Shown here: piece by piece, positions 24,217 to 35,691 of the stretch
Position numbering within the stretch: position 1 is the stretch's first letter
How the letters are laid out: the number at the start of each line of letters is the position of its first letter
DNA from: Streptomyces barringtoniae
GTDB taxonomy: Bacteria; Actinomycetota; Actinomycetes; Streptomycetales; Streptomycetaceae
Length of the DNA: 64,000 nucleotides
Reading direction: 5' to 3'
NCBI RefSeq assembly: GCF_020819595.1
Contig: NZ_JAJHNP010000004.1
Coordinates: forward strand, 310,001 to 374,000
Notes under the pieces: generated by a model
Database searches by the model: none
Told to the model about the DNA's origin: nothing
The model's input: the letters and a program-made list of their open reading frames with translations, nothing else
Program-made: the position numbers and the translations under genes

Positions 24217-25299
24217 ATGAACTGGGACGACACGACCGACACCCCCGCCCCCGAGCGGCTCGTCGGTGCGTCCGCCGACGGGGAGGACCAGGCCGTAGAG
24301 GCCGCCCTGCGCCCCAAGGACCTCGGCGAGTTCATCGGCCAGGAGAAGGTCCGCGAACAGCTCGACCTCGTCCTGCGGGCGGCACGCGCGCGGGGCGCCA
24401 CCGCCGACCATGTGCTGCTCTCCGGCGCACCCGGCCTCGGCAAGACCACCCTGTCCATGATCATCGCCGCCGAGATGGGCGCCCCCATCCGCATCACCTC
24501 CGGTCCCGCCATCCAGCACGCCGGCGACCTCGCCGCGATCCTGTCCTCCCTCCAGGAGGGCGAGGTCCTCTTCCTCGACGAGATCCACCGCATGTCCCGG
24601 CCCGCCGAGGAGATGCTGTACATGGCGATGGAGGACTTCCGCGTCGACGTCATCGTCGGCAAGGGCCCCGGCGCCACCGCGATCCCGCTGGAGCTGCCGC
24701 CGTTCACCCTGGTCGGCGCCACCACGCGCGCGGGCCTGCTGCCGCCCCCGCTGCGCGACCGCTTCGGCTTCACCGCGCACATGGAGTTCTACGAGCCGCA
24801 CGAGCTGGAGCGTGTCGTACACCGCTCGGCGAGCCTGCTGGACGTCGAGATCGAGCCGGACGGCGCCGCCGAGATCGCCGGCCGATCCCGGGGCACGCCC
24901 CGCATTGCCAACCGCCTGCTGCGCCGCGTCCGCGACTATGCGCAGGTCAAGGCGGACGGCCTGATCACCCGTGACATCGCCGAGGCGGCCCTTGCCGTCT
25001 ACGAGGTCGACGCGCGTGGCCTCGACCGTCTCGACCGCGCCGTCCTGCAGGCCCTGCTGAAGCTGTTCGGCGGCGGCCCGGTCGGCCTGTCCACGCTGGC
25101 CGTCGCGGTGGGGGAGGAGCGGGAGACCGTCGAGGAGGTCGCCGAACCGTTCCTCGTCCGGGAGGGACTGCTGGCCCGCACCCCGCGCGGCCGGGTCGCC
25201 ACACCGGCCGCCTGGGCGCACCTCGGCCTGACCCCGCCCCCCTCGGCGAGCGGCGGGACGACCGGGGGAAACGGACAACAGGACCTGTTCGGGACCTGA
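24217..25299 (+). CDS. ruvB: Holliday junction branch migration ATPase RuvB
   Basis: This encodes 360 aa and is an AAA+ motor. Walker A is [16 protein letters not shown], Walker B is [19 protein letters not shown], sensor 1 lies in [22 protein letters not shown] with the arginine finger, and the C-terminal winged helix includes [18 protein letters not shown]. Hexamers drive branch migration. The first ~25 residues ([21 protein letters not shown]) are a short acidic extension. A Gly-rich tail ([19 protein letters not shown]) is typical of streptomycete RuvB. It starts 62 bp after ruvA. Confidence 0.97.
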   Translation: MNWDDTTDTPAPERLVGASADGEDQAVEAALRPKDLGEFIGQEKVREQLDLVLRAARARGATADHVLLSGAPGLGKTTLSMIIAAEMGAPIRITSGPAIQHAGDLAAILSSLQEGEVLFLDEIHRMSRPAEEMLYMAMEDFRVDVIVGKGPGATAIPLELPPFTLVGATTRAGLLPPPLRDRFGFTAHMEFYEPHELERVVHRSASLLDVEIEPDGAAEIAGRSRGTPRIANRLLRRVRDYAQVKADGLITRDIAEAALAVYEVDARGLDRLDRAVLQALLKLFGGGPVGLSTLAVAVGEERETVEEVAEPFLVREGLLARTPRGRVATPAAWAHLGLTPPPSASGGTTGGNGQQDLFGT

Positions 25300-25489
25300 G
25301 GGCGCGATGATGTACGAGTGACGGCGAGGGCATTGGCCCGGGCAGGAACTCAGGTGCCATGCTGAGCGTTGTTCCATGCGCGCGGACTCGCTTAGACTCC
25401 GCCGATGCCGCCCTTGCGGGCGGCGCCGACCCACACCCCCATCCCATAGGCCGCTTCCCGTCGCGGTCGCGCGAAGGAAACCCCGTCCC

Positions 25490-25993
25490 GTGAATGCCTT
25501 TACCCTTCTCCCCTTCATCGTGCTCATCGCGGCCATGTTCCTGATGACACGCTCGGCCAAGAAGAAGCAGCAGCAGGCCGCCACCATGCGGAACGAGATG
25601 CAGCCCGGCTCCGGTGTCCGCACCATCGGGGGGATGTACGCGACGGTCAAGGAGGTCAACGAGGACACGGTCCTTCTCGACGCCGGCCCGGGCGTCGAGC
25701 TCCTCTTCGCCAAGAACGCGATCGGCGCCGTCCTCACCGACGACGAGTACAACCGCATCGTCCACGGCGTCGAGCACGACCTGAAGTCCGACGCCGACAT
25801 CGTCCCGGACGACGCCTCCTCCCTCACCGAGCCCGACGAGTCCGACTCGCCCGCTGCCGCCGCCTCCGACGACAAGGCCGTCGACCTCGGTAAGAAGGAC
25901 GCCGACGAGGACGGCACCGACACGGCCGAGGCCGCCGAGGCCAAGGCGGAGGACGAGCCGAAGAAGACCGACGGCGACTCCGACGCGAAGTAG
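25490..25993 (+). CDS. yajC: Preprotein translocase auxiliary subunit YajC
   Basis: This encodes 167 aa from GTG 25490 (GAAGGAAA at 25473-25480). One N-terminal transmembrane helix (NAFTLLPFIVLIAAMFLMT) is followed by basic SAKKKQQQAATMRNEMQPGSGVRTIGGMYATV, which identifies YajC. The cytosolic domain ends with VLTDDEYNRIV. The last ~60 residues are an acidic, Ala/Asp/Glu-rich disordered tail, longer than in most bacteria. YajC associates with SecDF, whose genes follow. Its 190-bp upstream gap suggests an own promoter for yajC-secD-secF-apt. Confidence 0.92.
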   Translation: MNAFTLLPFIVLIAAMFLMTRSAKKKQQQAATMRNEMQPGSGVRTIGGMYATVKEVNEDTVLLDAGPGVELLFAKNAIGAVLTDDEYNRIVHGVEHDLKSDADIVPDDASSLTEPDESDSPAAAASDDKAVDLGKKDADEDGTDTAEAAEAKAEDEPKKTDGDSDAK

Positions 25994-26134
25994 TCACGCC
26001 CCGGTGGTGCGCCGCGCGGCATGATCCCGCCCCGCACCACCGGGCGCGTCTGTTTCCCGAACGGAACAGCCCGACACCATGTCATGGCCGACCGCGCCGA
26101 CCGCGCGGGCCGGCCCGAGAGGGAGTACGAGAAG

Positions 26135-27922
26135 GTGGCAGCACCTAAGAGGGGCCGGAGCGCGAGTGCCCAGAGCAAGCCAGGGCGCTCGCTGGCCCTC
26201 ATCCTGATCGCCATCGTGGCGCTGACCGGAGGCATGTTCCTCTCCGGGAACACCACTCCGCGTCTCGGCATCGACCTCGCCGGTGGTACGAGCATCACGC
26301 TCAAGGCGAAGGCCGACCAGGGGTCCGCGATCAACAAGGCCAACATGGACACCGCGGTCGACATCATGAACCGCCGCGTCAACGGCCTCGGCGTCTCCGA
26401 GGCGGAGGTGCAGACCCAGGGGACCGACAACATCATCGTCAACATCCCCAGGGGCACCAATTCCAAGGAAGCCCAGCAGCAGGTCGGCACCACCGCCAAG
26501 CTGTACTTCCGCCCGGTGCTGGCCAGCGAGCCCAGCGGCGGCTCCACGCAGAGCCCGTCGCCGAGCGCGTCCCCGAGCGGCAGCTCCTCGCCGAACCCGA
26601 GCACGAGCCCCTCCAGCAGCGCCTCCTCCAAGCAGAAGGCGTCCTCGTCCTCCACCGCGTCCCCCACGGCCTCGGCGACCTCCCAGGGCCGCGCCGTCAC
26701 CGACGCGCTGAAGGCCGGCTCCACGCCCTCGCCGAGCACCTCCGCCTCCGGCAGCTCCAAGCCGTCGGCCACCCCCTCGGCCTCCTCCAGCGCCGCCACC
26801 ACCGCCGCCAAGCTCCAGGCCCAGTACGCCGCCCTGGACTGCTCCAAGCCCGCCGAGCGGGCCAAGGTCGGCGGCGCCGCGAAGCCCGGCGAGCCCACGA
26901 TCGCCTGCGGCCAGATCCGGAAGGTCTGGTACAAGTACGTGCTCGGCCCGGCGGCCGTCGACGGCACCGAGGTGAAGAAGGCGCAGGCCGTCTTCGACAC
27001 CCAGGGCGCCTCCGGCTGGCAGGTCCAGATGACCTTCAGCAACAGCGGCGCCAAGAAGTTCGCCGACATCACCGGCCAGCTGGCGAAGAACCAGTCCCCG
27101 CAGAACGAGTTCGGCATCGTCCTGGACGGCGAGGTCGTCTCCAGCCCGTTCGTGCAGCAGGCCATCACCGGCGGCCAGGCCGAGATCTCCGGCAGCTTCA
27201 CCCAGCAGGACGCCCAGAGCCTCGCCAACATGCTGTCGTACGGCGCCCTGCCGCTGTCCTTCCAGGAGCAGTCGGTCACCACCGTCACCGCCGCCCTCGG
27301 CGGCGAGCAGCTGCACGCAGGTCTGCTCGCCGGCGCGATCGGCCTCGCGCTCGTCGTGCTCTATCTGGTGGTCTACTACCGCGGCCTGTCGCTTGTCGCC
27401 ATGGCCTCGCTGCTGGTCTCTGCGATCCTGACCTACGTGATCATGTCGCTGCTCGGCCCGGCCATCGGCTTCGCGCTGAACCTGCCGGCCGTCTGCGGTG
27501 CCATCGTCGCCATCGGTATCACCGCGGACTCGTTCATCGTGTACTTCGAACGCATCCGGGACGAGATCCGCGAGGGCCGCTCGCTGCGACCCGCCGTCGA
27601 GCGGGCCTGGCCGCGAGCCCGGCGCACCATCCTGGTCTCCGACTTCGTGTCCTTCCTCGCCGCCGCCGTCCTGTTCATCGTGACCGTCGGCAAGGTCCAG
27701 GGCTTCGCGTTCACCCTCGGCCTGACCACCGTGCTCGACGTCGTCGTCGTCTTCCTGTTCACCAAGCCGCTGATGACGCTCCTCGCCCGCCGCAAGTTCT
27801 TCGCGAGCGGCCACAAGTGGTCCGGCCTCGACCCGAAGAGCCTGGGTGCCAAGCCGCCGCTGCGCCGCACCCGCCGTCCCGCCGGCCCCGCCGCCGGCTC
27901 TGTCGACCCGAAGGAGGCCTGA
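26135..27922 (+). CDS. secD: Protein translocase subunit SecD
   Basis: This encodes 595 aa from GTG 26135 (GGGAG at 26121-26125); an ATG at 26084 would add 17 residues. TM1 is SLALILIAIVALTGGMFLSG, then the periplasmic D1 motif TPRLGIDLAGGTSITL and P1 domain. Roughly residues 132-228 are an almost pure Ser/Pro/Ala/Thr insertion not present in E. coli SecD. The C-terminal half has five helices, including GIVLDGEVVSSPF, VVYYRGLSLVAMASLLVSAILTYV, and GITADSFIVYFERIRDEIREG. SecD with SecF uses the proton gradient to complete export through SecYEG. secF begins one base after the stop. Confidence 0.95.
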   Translation: MAAPKRGRSASAQSKPGRSLALILIAIVALTGGMFLSGNTTPRLGIDLAGGTSITLKAKADQGSAINKANMDTAVDIMNRRVNGLGVSEAEVQTQGTDNIIVNIPRGTNSKEAQQQVGTTAKLYFRPVLASEPSGGSTQSPSPSASPSGSSSPNPSTSPSSSASSKQKASSSSTASPTASATSQGRAVTDALKAGSTPSPSTSASGSSKPSATPSASSSAATTAAKLQAQYAALDCSKPAERAKVGGAAKPGEPTIACGQIRKVWYKYVLGPAAVDGTEVKKAQAVFDTQGASGWQVQMTFSNSGAKKFADITGQLAKNQSPQNEFGIVLDGEVVSSPFVQQAITGGQAEISGSFTQQDAQSLANMLSYGALPLSFQEQSVTTVTAALGGEQLHAGLLAGAIGLALVVLYLVVYYRGLSLVAMASLLVSAILTYVIMSLLGPAIGFALNLPAVCGAIVAIGITADSFIVYFERIRDEIREGRSLRPAVERAWPRARRTILVSDFVSFLAAAVLFIVTVGKVQGFAFTLGLTTVLDVVVVFLFTKPLMTLLARRKFFASGHKWSGLDPKSLGAKPPLRRTRRPAGPAAGSVDPKEA

Positions 27923-27923
27923 G

Positions 27924-29030
27924 ATGTCGAAACTCGGCAACCTCGGCGCTCGACTCCACCGCGGCGAGATCTCGTACGACTTCGTCGGCAAGCGCAAGAT
28001 CTGGTACGGCGTCTCCATCCTGATCACCATCACGGCCATCCTCGGCCTGGCGGTGCGCGGGCTGAACATGGGCATCGAGTTCAAGGGCGGCGCGGTCTTC
28101 ACCACGCCGACCCACATGAGCGCCTCGGTGACCCAGGCGGAGACCTACGCCAAGGACGCCTCCGGCCATGAGGCGATCGTGCAGAAGCTCGGCAACGGCA
28201 GCCTGCGCATCCAGATCGCCGGCATCGACACCGGCCAGTCCGACAAGATCAAGCAGGAACTGGCCAAGGACCTGAACCTCAACCCCGAGAAGCTCGCCGC
28301 CGACCTGGTCGGCCCGAGCTGGGGCCAGCAGATCGCCAACAAGGCCTGGGAGGGTCTCGGCATCTTCATGGTGCTCGTGGTGATCTACCTGGCCATCGCC
28401 TTCGAGTGGCGCATGGCCGTCGCGGCCCTGGTCGCGCTGATCCACGACATCACCATCACCACCGGTATCTACGCCCTCGTCGGCTTCGAGGTCACGCCCG
28501 GTACGGTCATCGGTCTGCTGACGATCCTCGGTTACTCGCTCTACGACACGGTCGTCGTCTTCGACAGCCTCAAGGAGCAGACCAAGGACATCACCAAGCA
28601 GACCCGCTTCACCTACAGCGACATCGCCAACATGTCGATCAACGGCACCCTGGTCCGTTCGATCAACACCACCGTGGTGGCGCTGCTGCCGGTGGCGGGC
28701 CTGCTGTTCATCGGCGGCGGCTTCCTCGGCGCCGGCACGCTGAACGACATCTCCCTGTCGCTGTTCGTCGGCCTCGCTGCCGGTGCGTACTCCTCGATCT
28801 TCATCGCCACGCCGCTCGTCGCCGACCTCAAGGAGCGCGAGCCGGCGATGAAGGCCCTCACCAAGCGGGTCCTGGCCAAGCGCGCCCAGGCCTCCGCCGA
28901 GGAGGACCTCGCCGCGGAGCGCGCCGTCGCCGACGACTCCGCCGATGCGGCCCCCGCCGTCGTGGGCCCCCGTAACCAGCCCGCGTCCCGCAGCCGGGGC
29001 CGTGGCAGGCCTTCCGGGAAGCGCCGATGA
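27924..29030 (+). CDS. secF: Protein translocase subunit SecF
   Basis: This encodes 368 aa with AAGGAGG at 27911-27917. TM1 (WYGVSILITITAILGLAVRGLNMGIEFKGG) contains the SecF periplasmic motif GIEFKGG. Helices 2-6 include AWEGLGIFMVLVVIYLAIAFEWRMAVAALVALIHDI and GLLTILGYSLYDTVVVFDSLKE, with NTTVVALLPVAGLLFIGG. The C-terminal ~70 residues are charged and disordered (QASAEEDLAAERAVADD...RSRGRGRPSGKRR). It forms the SecDF complex. Its stop overlaps the apt ATG, coupling purine salvage to the sec operon. Confidence 0.96.
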   Translation: MSKLGNLGARLHRGEISYDFVGKRKIWYGVSILITITAILGLAVRGLNMGIEFKGGAVFTTPTHMSASVTQAETYAKDASGHEAIVQKLGNGSLRIQIAGIDTGQSDKIKQELAKDLNLNPEKLAADLVGPSWGQQIANKAWEGLGIFMVLVVIYLAIAFEWRMAVAALVALIHDITITTGIYALVGFEVTPGTVIGLLTILGYSLYDTVVVFDSLKEQTKDITKQTRFTYSDIANMSINGTLVRSINTTVVALLPVAGLLFIGGGFLGAGTLNDISLSLFVGLAAGAYSSIFIATPLVADLKEREPAMKALTKRVLAKRAQASAEEDLAAERAVADDSADAAPAVVGPRNQPASRSRGRGRPSGKRR

Positions 29031-29566
29031 CCGACATCAGGGAACTGCTGCTCAGCCGCATCCGGGACGTCGCCGACTACCCGGAGCCGGGCGTGATGTT
29101 CAAGGACATCACCCCGCTCCTGGCGGACCCGGCCGCGTTCACGGCGCTCACCGACGCGCTGGCCGAGATCGCCGCGAACACCGGCGCGACGAAGATCGTC
29201 GGCCTGGAGGCCCGGGGCTTCATCCTGGGCGCCCCGGTCGCCGTCCGCGCGGGCCTCGGCTTCATCCCGGTCCGCAAGGCGGGCAAGCTCCCCGGAGCGA
29301 CGCTGCGCCAGGCCTACGACCTGGAGTACGGCTCGGCCGAGATCGAGGTGCACGCGGAGGACCTGGCCAGCGGTGACCGGGTGCTGATCGTGGACGACGT
29401 CCTCGCCACGGGCGGTACGGCCGAGGCCGCGATCCAGCTGATCGAGCGCGCCGGCGCCGAGGTCTCCGGGCTGGCGGTGCTGATGGAACTGGGCTTCCTG
29501 GGCGGCCGGGTCCGGCTGGAGCTGGCGCTGGGCGGGGCCCCGCTGGAGGCACTGCTTCAGGTCTGA
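29027..29566 (+). CDS. apt: Adenine phosphoribosyltransferase
   Basis: This encodes 179 aa. FKDITPLLADPAAF, the flexible-loop region GFIPVRKAGKLPGAT, and PRPP loop RVLIVDDVLATGGTAEA identify Apt, which converts adenine and PRPP to AMP. ATG 29027 overlaps the secF stop (ATGA). The placement before rel is conserved in Streptomyces. A terminator follows, although read-through into rel has been discussed for related species. Confidence 0.96.
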   Translation: MTDIRELLLSRIRDVADYPEPGVMFKDITPLLADPAAFTALTDALAEIAANTGATKIVGLEARGFILGAPVAVRAGLGFIPVRKAGKLPGATLRQAYDLEYGSAEIEVHAEDLASGDRVLIVDDVLATGGTAEAAIQLIERAGAEVSGLAVLMELGFLGGRVRLELALGGAPLEALLQV

Positions 29567-29576
29567 TCCTGACGAC

Positions 29577-29619
29577 GCACAAGCGGCCTCGGCTCCGCCG
29601 TGGGCCGCTTTGTGCTTTT
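29577..29619 (+). terminator. Terminator after apt
   Basis: The arms GCACAAGCGGCC and GGCCGCTTTGTGC (29577-29588, 29603-29615) pair with one bulged T and are followed by TTTT, 10 bp after the apt stop. Confidence 0.7.
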
Positions 29620-29799
29620 CTCCCGCGGCTCTCGTCGCCGGGTGCGGGCGGCCCCTGCGGGGCGGTGCCCGCCGCCGACGGCCGCGGGCACCTGGCCGAC
29701 CACCAGCCAGAACCCCCTTGCGGTCCGCACCCGGCTCCCGAACACCCCCGCCCGGGCAGCCACCATCCACCACCCTCGGACCTCAACGGACGACAGCCG

Positions 29800-30350
29800 T
29801 CCGCCACCAGCCGCCTCCGTGGAAGGCGCTCCATCCGGGGCCCCGCATCCGGTGGCGCAAGCCGCCCGGTCCGCCTGTCACCGGGCCGCTGTCCCCGTCG
29901 GCCGCCTAGGGCGATGGCGTTCCCTCGGGGCCACCGTGTTCGGTGGTGTAATCGGCGCAGGTCGGGCTGCCGGCGGCCGTTGTCCCCGGTGGTCGTCGGC
30001 GGTGGTGGTGTTCCTCTCGGGGTCATGGCGTTCGGTGATGTAATCGGCGCAGGTCTGGTTGCCCGGGCGCTGCCTTCGACAGCCGCCTCCGTGGAAGGCG
30101 CTCCATCCGGGGCCCCGCATCCGGTGGCGCAAGCCGCACGCTCCGGCTGCCAGCGGCCGCTGTCCCCGTCGGCCGCCGACCACGAAGGCGCTCCATCCAG
30201 GGCCACCCGCACGAGGCGACGAAAGCCGCGCGCTCCGGCTGCCAGCGGCCGCTGTCCCCGTCGGCCGCCGACCACGAAGGCGCTCCACCCAGGGCCACCC
30301 GCACGAGGCGACGAAAGCCGCACCGGTCCGGCCGCCGTCAGGCCCCTGAC
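29800..30350. repeat. Tandem array of about six ~91-bp units
   Basis: The core GAAGGCGCTCCA occurs at 29822, 30094, 30184 and 30276, with degenerate versions at about 29913 and 30005, giving spacings of 91, 92, 89, 90 and 92 bp. A 57-bp block is identical at 29809-29865 and 30081-30137. A 17-bp block (TGTAATCGGCGCAGGTC) recurs at 29947 and 30039. A block of 22 bp recurs at 29885, 30156 and 30248. Two units carry the perfect palindrome CAGCGGCCGCTG (30151-30162, 30243-30254). The period is not a multiple of three, so it is not a protein repeat. Confidence 0.85.
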
Positions 30351-30622
30351 CCCGGCGGGCCGTCGTCGGGTTTCCGGCCCGCCCCTACCGCAGCCGAAGG
30401 CGGAGAATGTGCCCCACCAGGGACGAAAGCCGCACAGGTGGTGCGGGTGGGAAACGGAACCAGAACCGGCCGAAGGCGCAGCCGGGGTCACCGTCGGGAC
30501 ACCCCCCGCACGCCCCGCAACCACCCGGAATCCACCTCCCGGAATCCAGCGGTGACCCCCTGCGTTGCACAGGTAGACGGTCCTCACTTCCGCCTGAAGG
30601 CGATGACCAGCCGCAGGATCGC

Positions 30623-30628
30623 TACCAT
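30623..30628 (+). promoter_or_regulatory. -10 candidate of rel
   Basis: TACCAT lies 51 nt before the TTG start of rel. The -35 is unclear. Confidence 0.3.
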
Positions 30629-30679
30629 GGGGTCTCCGGAGCCTGACCGGGGGACCCGGATCGCGCACGAGGAGCCCTC

Positions 30680-33217
<2,538 letters not shown>

Positions 33218-33252
33218 CCACGCGTCGGCAGAGGCCACCGCGATCAACGCAA

Positions 33253-33282
33253 CTGGCCCCGGTCCAGACGGACCGGGGCCAG
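33253..33282. terminator. Bidirectional terminator between rel and the DUF349 gene
   Basis: A perfect 13-bp stem (33253-33265 with 33270-33282), loop AGAC, lies between the two convergent genes. Confidence 0.8.
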
Positions 33283-33306
33283 AACCGCACCATCTTCAGC
33301 TAGCTG

Positions 33307-34536
33307 CTAGCCGCCGAACTCCTGGAGGCCCTTCAGAGCCTGGTCCAGCAGAGCCTGGCGGCCCTCCAGCTCGCGCTCCAGCTTGTCGGCCTTGGAGGCA
33401 TTGCCCTGGGCGCGGGCCTGCTCGATCTGCGCCCTCAGCTTGTCCACGGCGGCCTGCAGCTGACCGGTCAGACCCTCGGCACGCGCGCGTGCCTCCGGGT
33501 TCGTCCGGCGCCACTCGGCCTCCTCGGCCTCCTGGATCGCCCGCTCCACCGCGTGCATCCGGCCCTCGACCTTGGGACGCGCGTCCCGCGGGACGTGGCC
33601 GATGGCCTCCCAGCGCTCGTTGATCGAGCGGAAGGCGGCCCGCGCGGACTTCAGATCGCCGATCGGCAGGAGCTTCTCGGCCTCCCCGGCCAGCTCCTCC
33701 TTCAGCTTCAGGTTCTCCGACTGCTCCGCGTCCCGCTCGGCGAACACCGAGCTGCGAGCGGCGAAGAACACGTCCTGGGCGCCCCGGAAGCGGTTCCACA
33801 GGTCGTCCTCGTGCTCGCGCTGGGCGCGGCCCGCGGCCTTCCACTGCGCCATCAGCTCGCGGTAGCGGGCCGCCGTCGGGCCCCAGTCCGTCGAACCGGA
33901 CAGCGCCTCGGCCTCGGCGACCAGCCGCTCCTTGGTCCGGCGTGCCTCCTCGCGCTGCGCGTCCAGCTGCGCGAAGTGCGCCTTGCGCCGCTTGGAGAAC
34001 GCCGACCGGGCGTGCGAGAAGCGGTGCCACAGCTCGTCGTCCGACTTGCGGTCCAGGCGCGGCAGACCCTTCCAGGTGTCCACCAGCGCCCGCAGCCGCT
34101 CACCGGCCGCCCGCCACTGGTCGGACTGCGCCAGCTGCTCCGCCTCGGTGACCAGGTCCTCCTTGGCCCTGCGGGCCTCGTCGGACTGCTTGGCCCGCTG
34201 CTGCTTGCGCTCCTCGCGGCGTGCCTCGACGGTCTCCACCAGCTTGTCCAGCCGCTTGCGCAGCGCGTCCAGATCGCCGACCGCGTGGTGCGCGTCCACC
34301 TGCTCCCGCAGGTGGTCGATCGCGGCCATGGCGTCCTTCGCCGACAGGTCGGTGGTCTGTACTCGCTTCTCGAGGAGGCCGATCTCGACAACCAGGCCCT
34401 CGTACTTGCGCTCGAAGTAGGCCAACGCCTCCTCGGGGGAGCCGGCCGCCCAGGAACCGACGACCTGCTCGCCGTCGGCCGTACGCACGTACACGGTCCC
34501 CGTCTCGTCGACGCGGCCCCACGGGTCGCTGCTCAC
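33307..34536 (-). CDS. DUF349-domain coiled-coil protein
   Basis: This encodes 409 aa from GTG 34536 (GGAGGAGG upstream). After a short N-terminal domain (DPWGRVDETGTVYVRTADGEQVVGSW), a coiled-coil (ERKQQRAKQSDEARRAKEDLVTEAEQL) leads into three DUF349 repeats. Each has a Trp-rich helix pair (WRAAGERLRALVDTWKGLPRLDRKSDDELWHRF; DWGPTAARYRELMAQWKAAGR...DDLWNRF; DLKSARAAFRSINERWEAIG). It is almost all helical and cytosolic, and ends in another coiled coil. The function is unknown; other family members have been linked to DNA repair or stress. Gene and length are typical for Streptomyces. Confidence 0.88.
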   Translation of the reverse strand: MSSDPWGRVDETGTVYVRTADGEQVVGSWAAGSPEEALAYFERKYEGLVVEIGLLEKRVQTTDLSAKDAMAAIDHLREQVDAHHAVGDLDALRKRLDKLVETVEARREERKQQRAKQSDEARRAKEDLVTEAEQLAQSDQWRAAGERLRALVDTWKGLPRLDRKSDDELWHRFSHARSAFSKRRKAHFAQLDAQREEARRTKERLVAEAEALSGSTDWGPTAARYRELMAQWKAAGRAQREHEDDLWNRFRGAQDVFFAARSSVFAERDAEQSENLKLKEELAGEAEKLLPIGDLKSARAAFRSINERWEAIGHVPRDARPKVEGRMHAVERAIQEAEEAEWRRTNPEARARAEGLTGQLQAAVDKLRAQIEQARAQGNASKADKLERELEGRQALLDQALKGLQEFGG

Positions 34537-34690
34537 AGCGCCTCCTCCACATGATGCCTGCGGGGGGCCTCGGCACCCCCGGCATCGTCCACAGTTTCGT
34601 CACGGCCAACATAGGCGACCAGCGGGTTGCCTGTCCGCATCCAGCGCGACCGAAATTCCGCAGATGGCCGTCTTGGGCTGCAGGTCGCTG

Positions 34691-35521
34691 TCAGGACTTC
34701 GTCACCGTAGCCTTGTTGATCACCACGGTGGCGTTGGGAGCGGTGTTGCCCGAGGTCGGATCGGCAGCCTGGGCACCCGCGGCGGCGATCTTCTGCAGCA
34801 CCTTCATGCCCGCGTCCGACACCGTGCCGAACGGCGTGTAGCTGGGCGGCAGCGGGCTGTCCTTGTAGACCAGGAAGAACTGGCTGCCGCCGGTGTGCTT
34901 CTGACCGGTGTTGGCCATCGCCACCGTGCCCGCCGGGTACGTGTTGCCCTTCAGGCTCTTGTCCTTCAGGTTCTCGTCCGGGAGCGTGTAGCCCGGCCCG
35001 CCCATGCCGGTGCCCTGCGGGTCGCCGCACTGGAGCACATAGATGCCGGTCGTGGTCAGCCGGTGGCACTTGGTGTGGTCGAGATAGCCCTGGCCCGCCA
35101 GGAAGTCGAACGAGTTCACCGTGTGCGGAGCCGCCGCCGTCTTCAGCGCGATGTCGATGTCACCGCACGTCGTGGCGAGCTTCATCGAGTACTTCGCCGA
35201 CGTGTCGATCGTCATCGCCGGCTCCTTCTTCCAGCTCAGCTTCTTCACCGAGCCGGCCGCCGGCTTCGCGCACGGGTCCGGGGCCTTGCTGGTCGGCGTG
35301 GTGCTGGGCTTGACGTCGGCGGCGGTGTTGGTCTTCTTGCCGTCGCCCTTCAGCACATCGGTCGTGTACAGCACGACACTGCCGATCACGACCACGCCCA
35401 GTACCGACGCGATCACGGAGTTGCGCAAGCGGGCCTTGCGGCGCGCCTGCGTACGCCGCTGCTGCTGCCGCAAGAACTTCTCCCGGGCGAGCTGACGCCG
35501 CCGCTGCTCCTGGCTGACCAC
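34691..35521 (-). CDS. Membrane-anchored cyclophilin-type peptidyl-prolyl isomerase
   Basis: This encodes 276 aa from GTG 35521 (AGGAGAG 7 nt upstream). A basic cytosolic N-terminus (QRRRQLAREKFLRQQQRRTQARRKARLR) precedes a single helix (NSVIASVLGVVVIGSVVLY), a Thr/Pro linker, and the extracytoplasmic cyclophilin domain (KLATTCGDIDIALKTAAAPHTVNSFDFLAGQGYLD ... HTGGSQFFLVYKD ... YTPFGTV). Cysteines in the domain (ATTCGD, TKCHRL, LQCGD) may form a disulfide. The family isomerises prolyl bonds, presumably in secreted proteins. Whether it is catalytically strong is uncertain because the usual HRVI/FxxG segment reads CHRLTTTGIYVLQCG. Confidence 0.9.
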   Translation of the reverse strand: MVSQEQRRRQLAREKFLRQQQRRTQARRKARLRNSVIASVLGVVVIGSVVLYTTDVLKGDGKKTNTAADVKPSTTPTSKAPDPCAKPAAGSVKKLSWKKEPAMTIDTSAKYSMKLATTCGDIDIALKTAAAPHTVNSFDFLAGQGYLDHTKCHRLTTTGIYVLQCGDPQGTGMGGPGYTLPDENLKDKSLKGNTYPAGTVAMANTGQKHTGGSQFFLVYKDSPLPPSYTPFGTVSDAGMKVLQKIAAAGAQAADPTSGNTAPNATVVINKATVTKS

Positions 35522-35637
35522 CGGGTTCTCTCCTCATGCGTGTCGTGTGTCGACCGGTACGCGTGCGTGCTCGTGAGCCGACCGCTGTGTGTAGCCCCGT
35601 ACGGTATATGGGTTCGCTGAGGAAACGGCAGCGCCGG

Positions 35638-35643
35638 TAGGCT
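35638..35643 (+). promoter_or_regulatory. -10 candidate of the metallo-hydrolase/hisS unit
   Basis: TAGGCT lies 48 nt before GTG 35692. The spacing suits a short leader containing GAAGGA. Confidence 0.35.
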
Positions 35644-35691
35644 CAGGACCACAGCTTGTGGCCACCCGTATCGACACAACGAAGGACGATC

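Larger units (their letters stand above)
29620..30679. other. 1.06-kb gene-free region between apt and rel
   Basis: No credible gene is present. The long frames here, on both strands, encode Arg/Pro/Ala repeats created by the nucleotide repeat array and change frame from unit to unit. The stretch contains the ~91-bp array (29800-30350), a degenerate further unit near 30396, and the rel promoter region near its end. Confidence 0.7.

Noticed and set aside
24028..27288. Minus-strand open frame of over 1,000 codons opposite ruvB-yajC-secD
   Set aside because: It is the antisense of well-conserved genes. Long antisense frames are normal at this GC content because stop codons are rare, and the translation is unlike any protein family.
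29800..30350. CRISPR array
   Set aside because: Units are ~91 bp, imperfect along their whole length and have no unique spacers of uniform size. There are no cas genes in the window.
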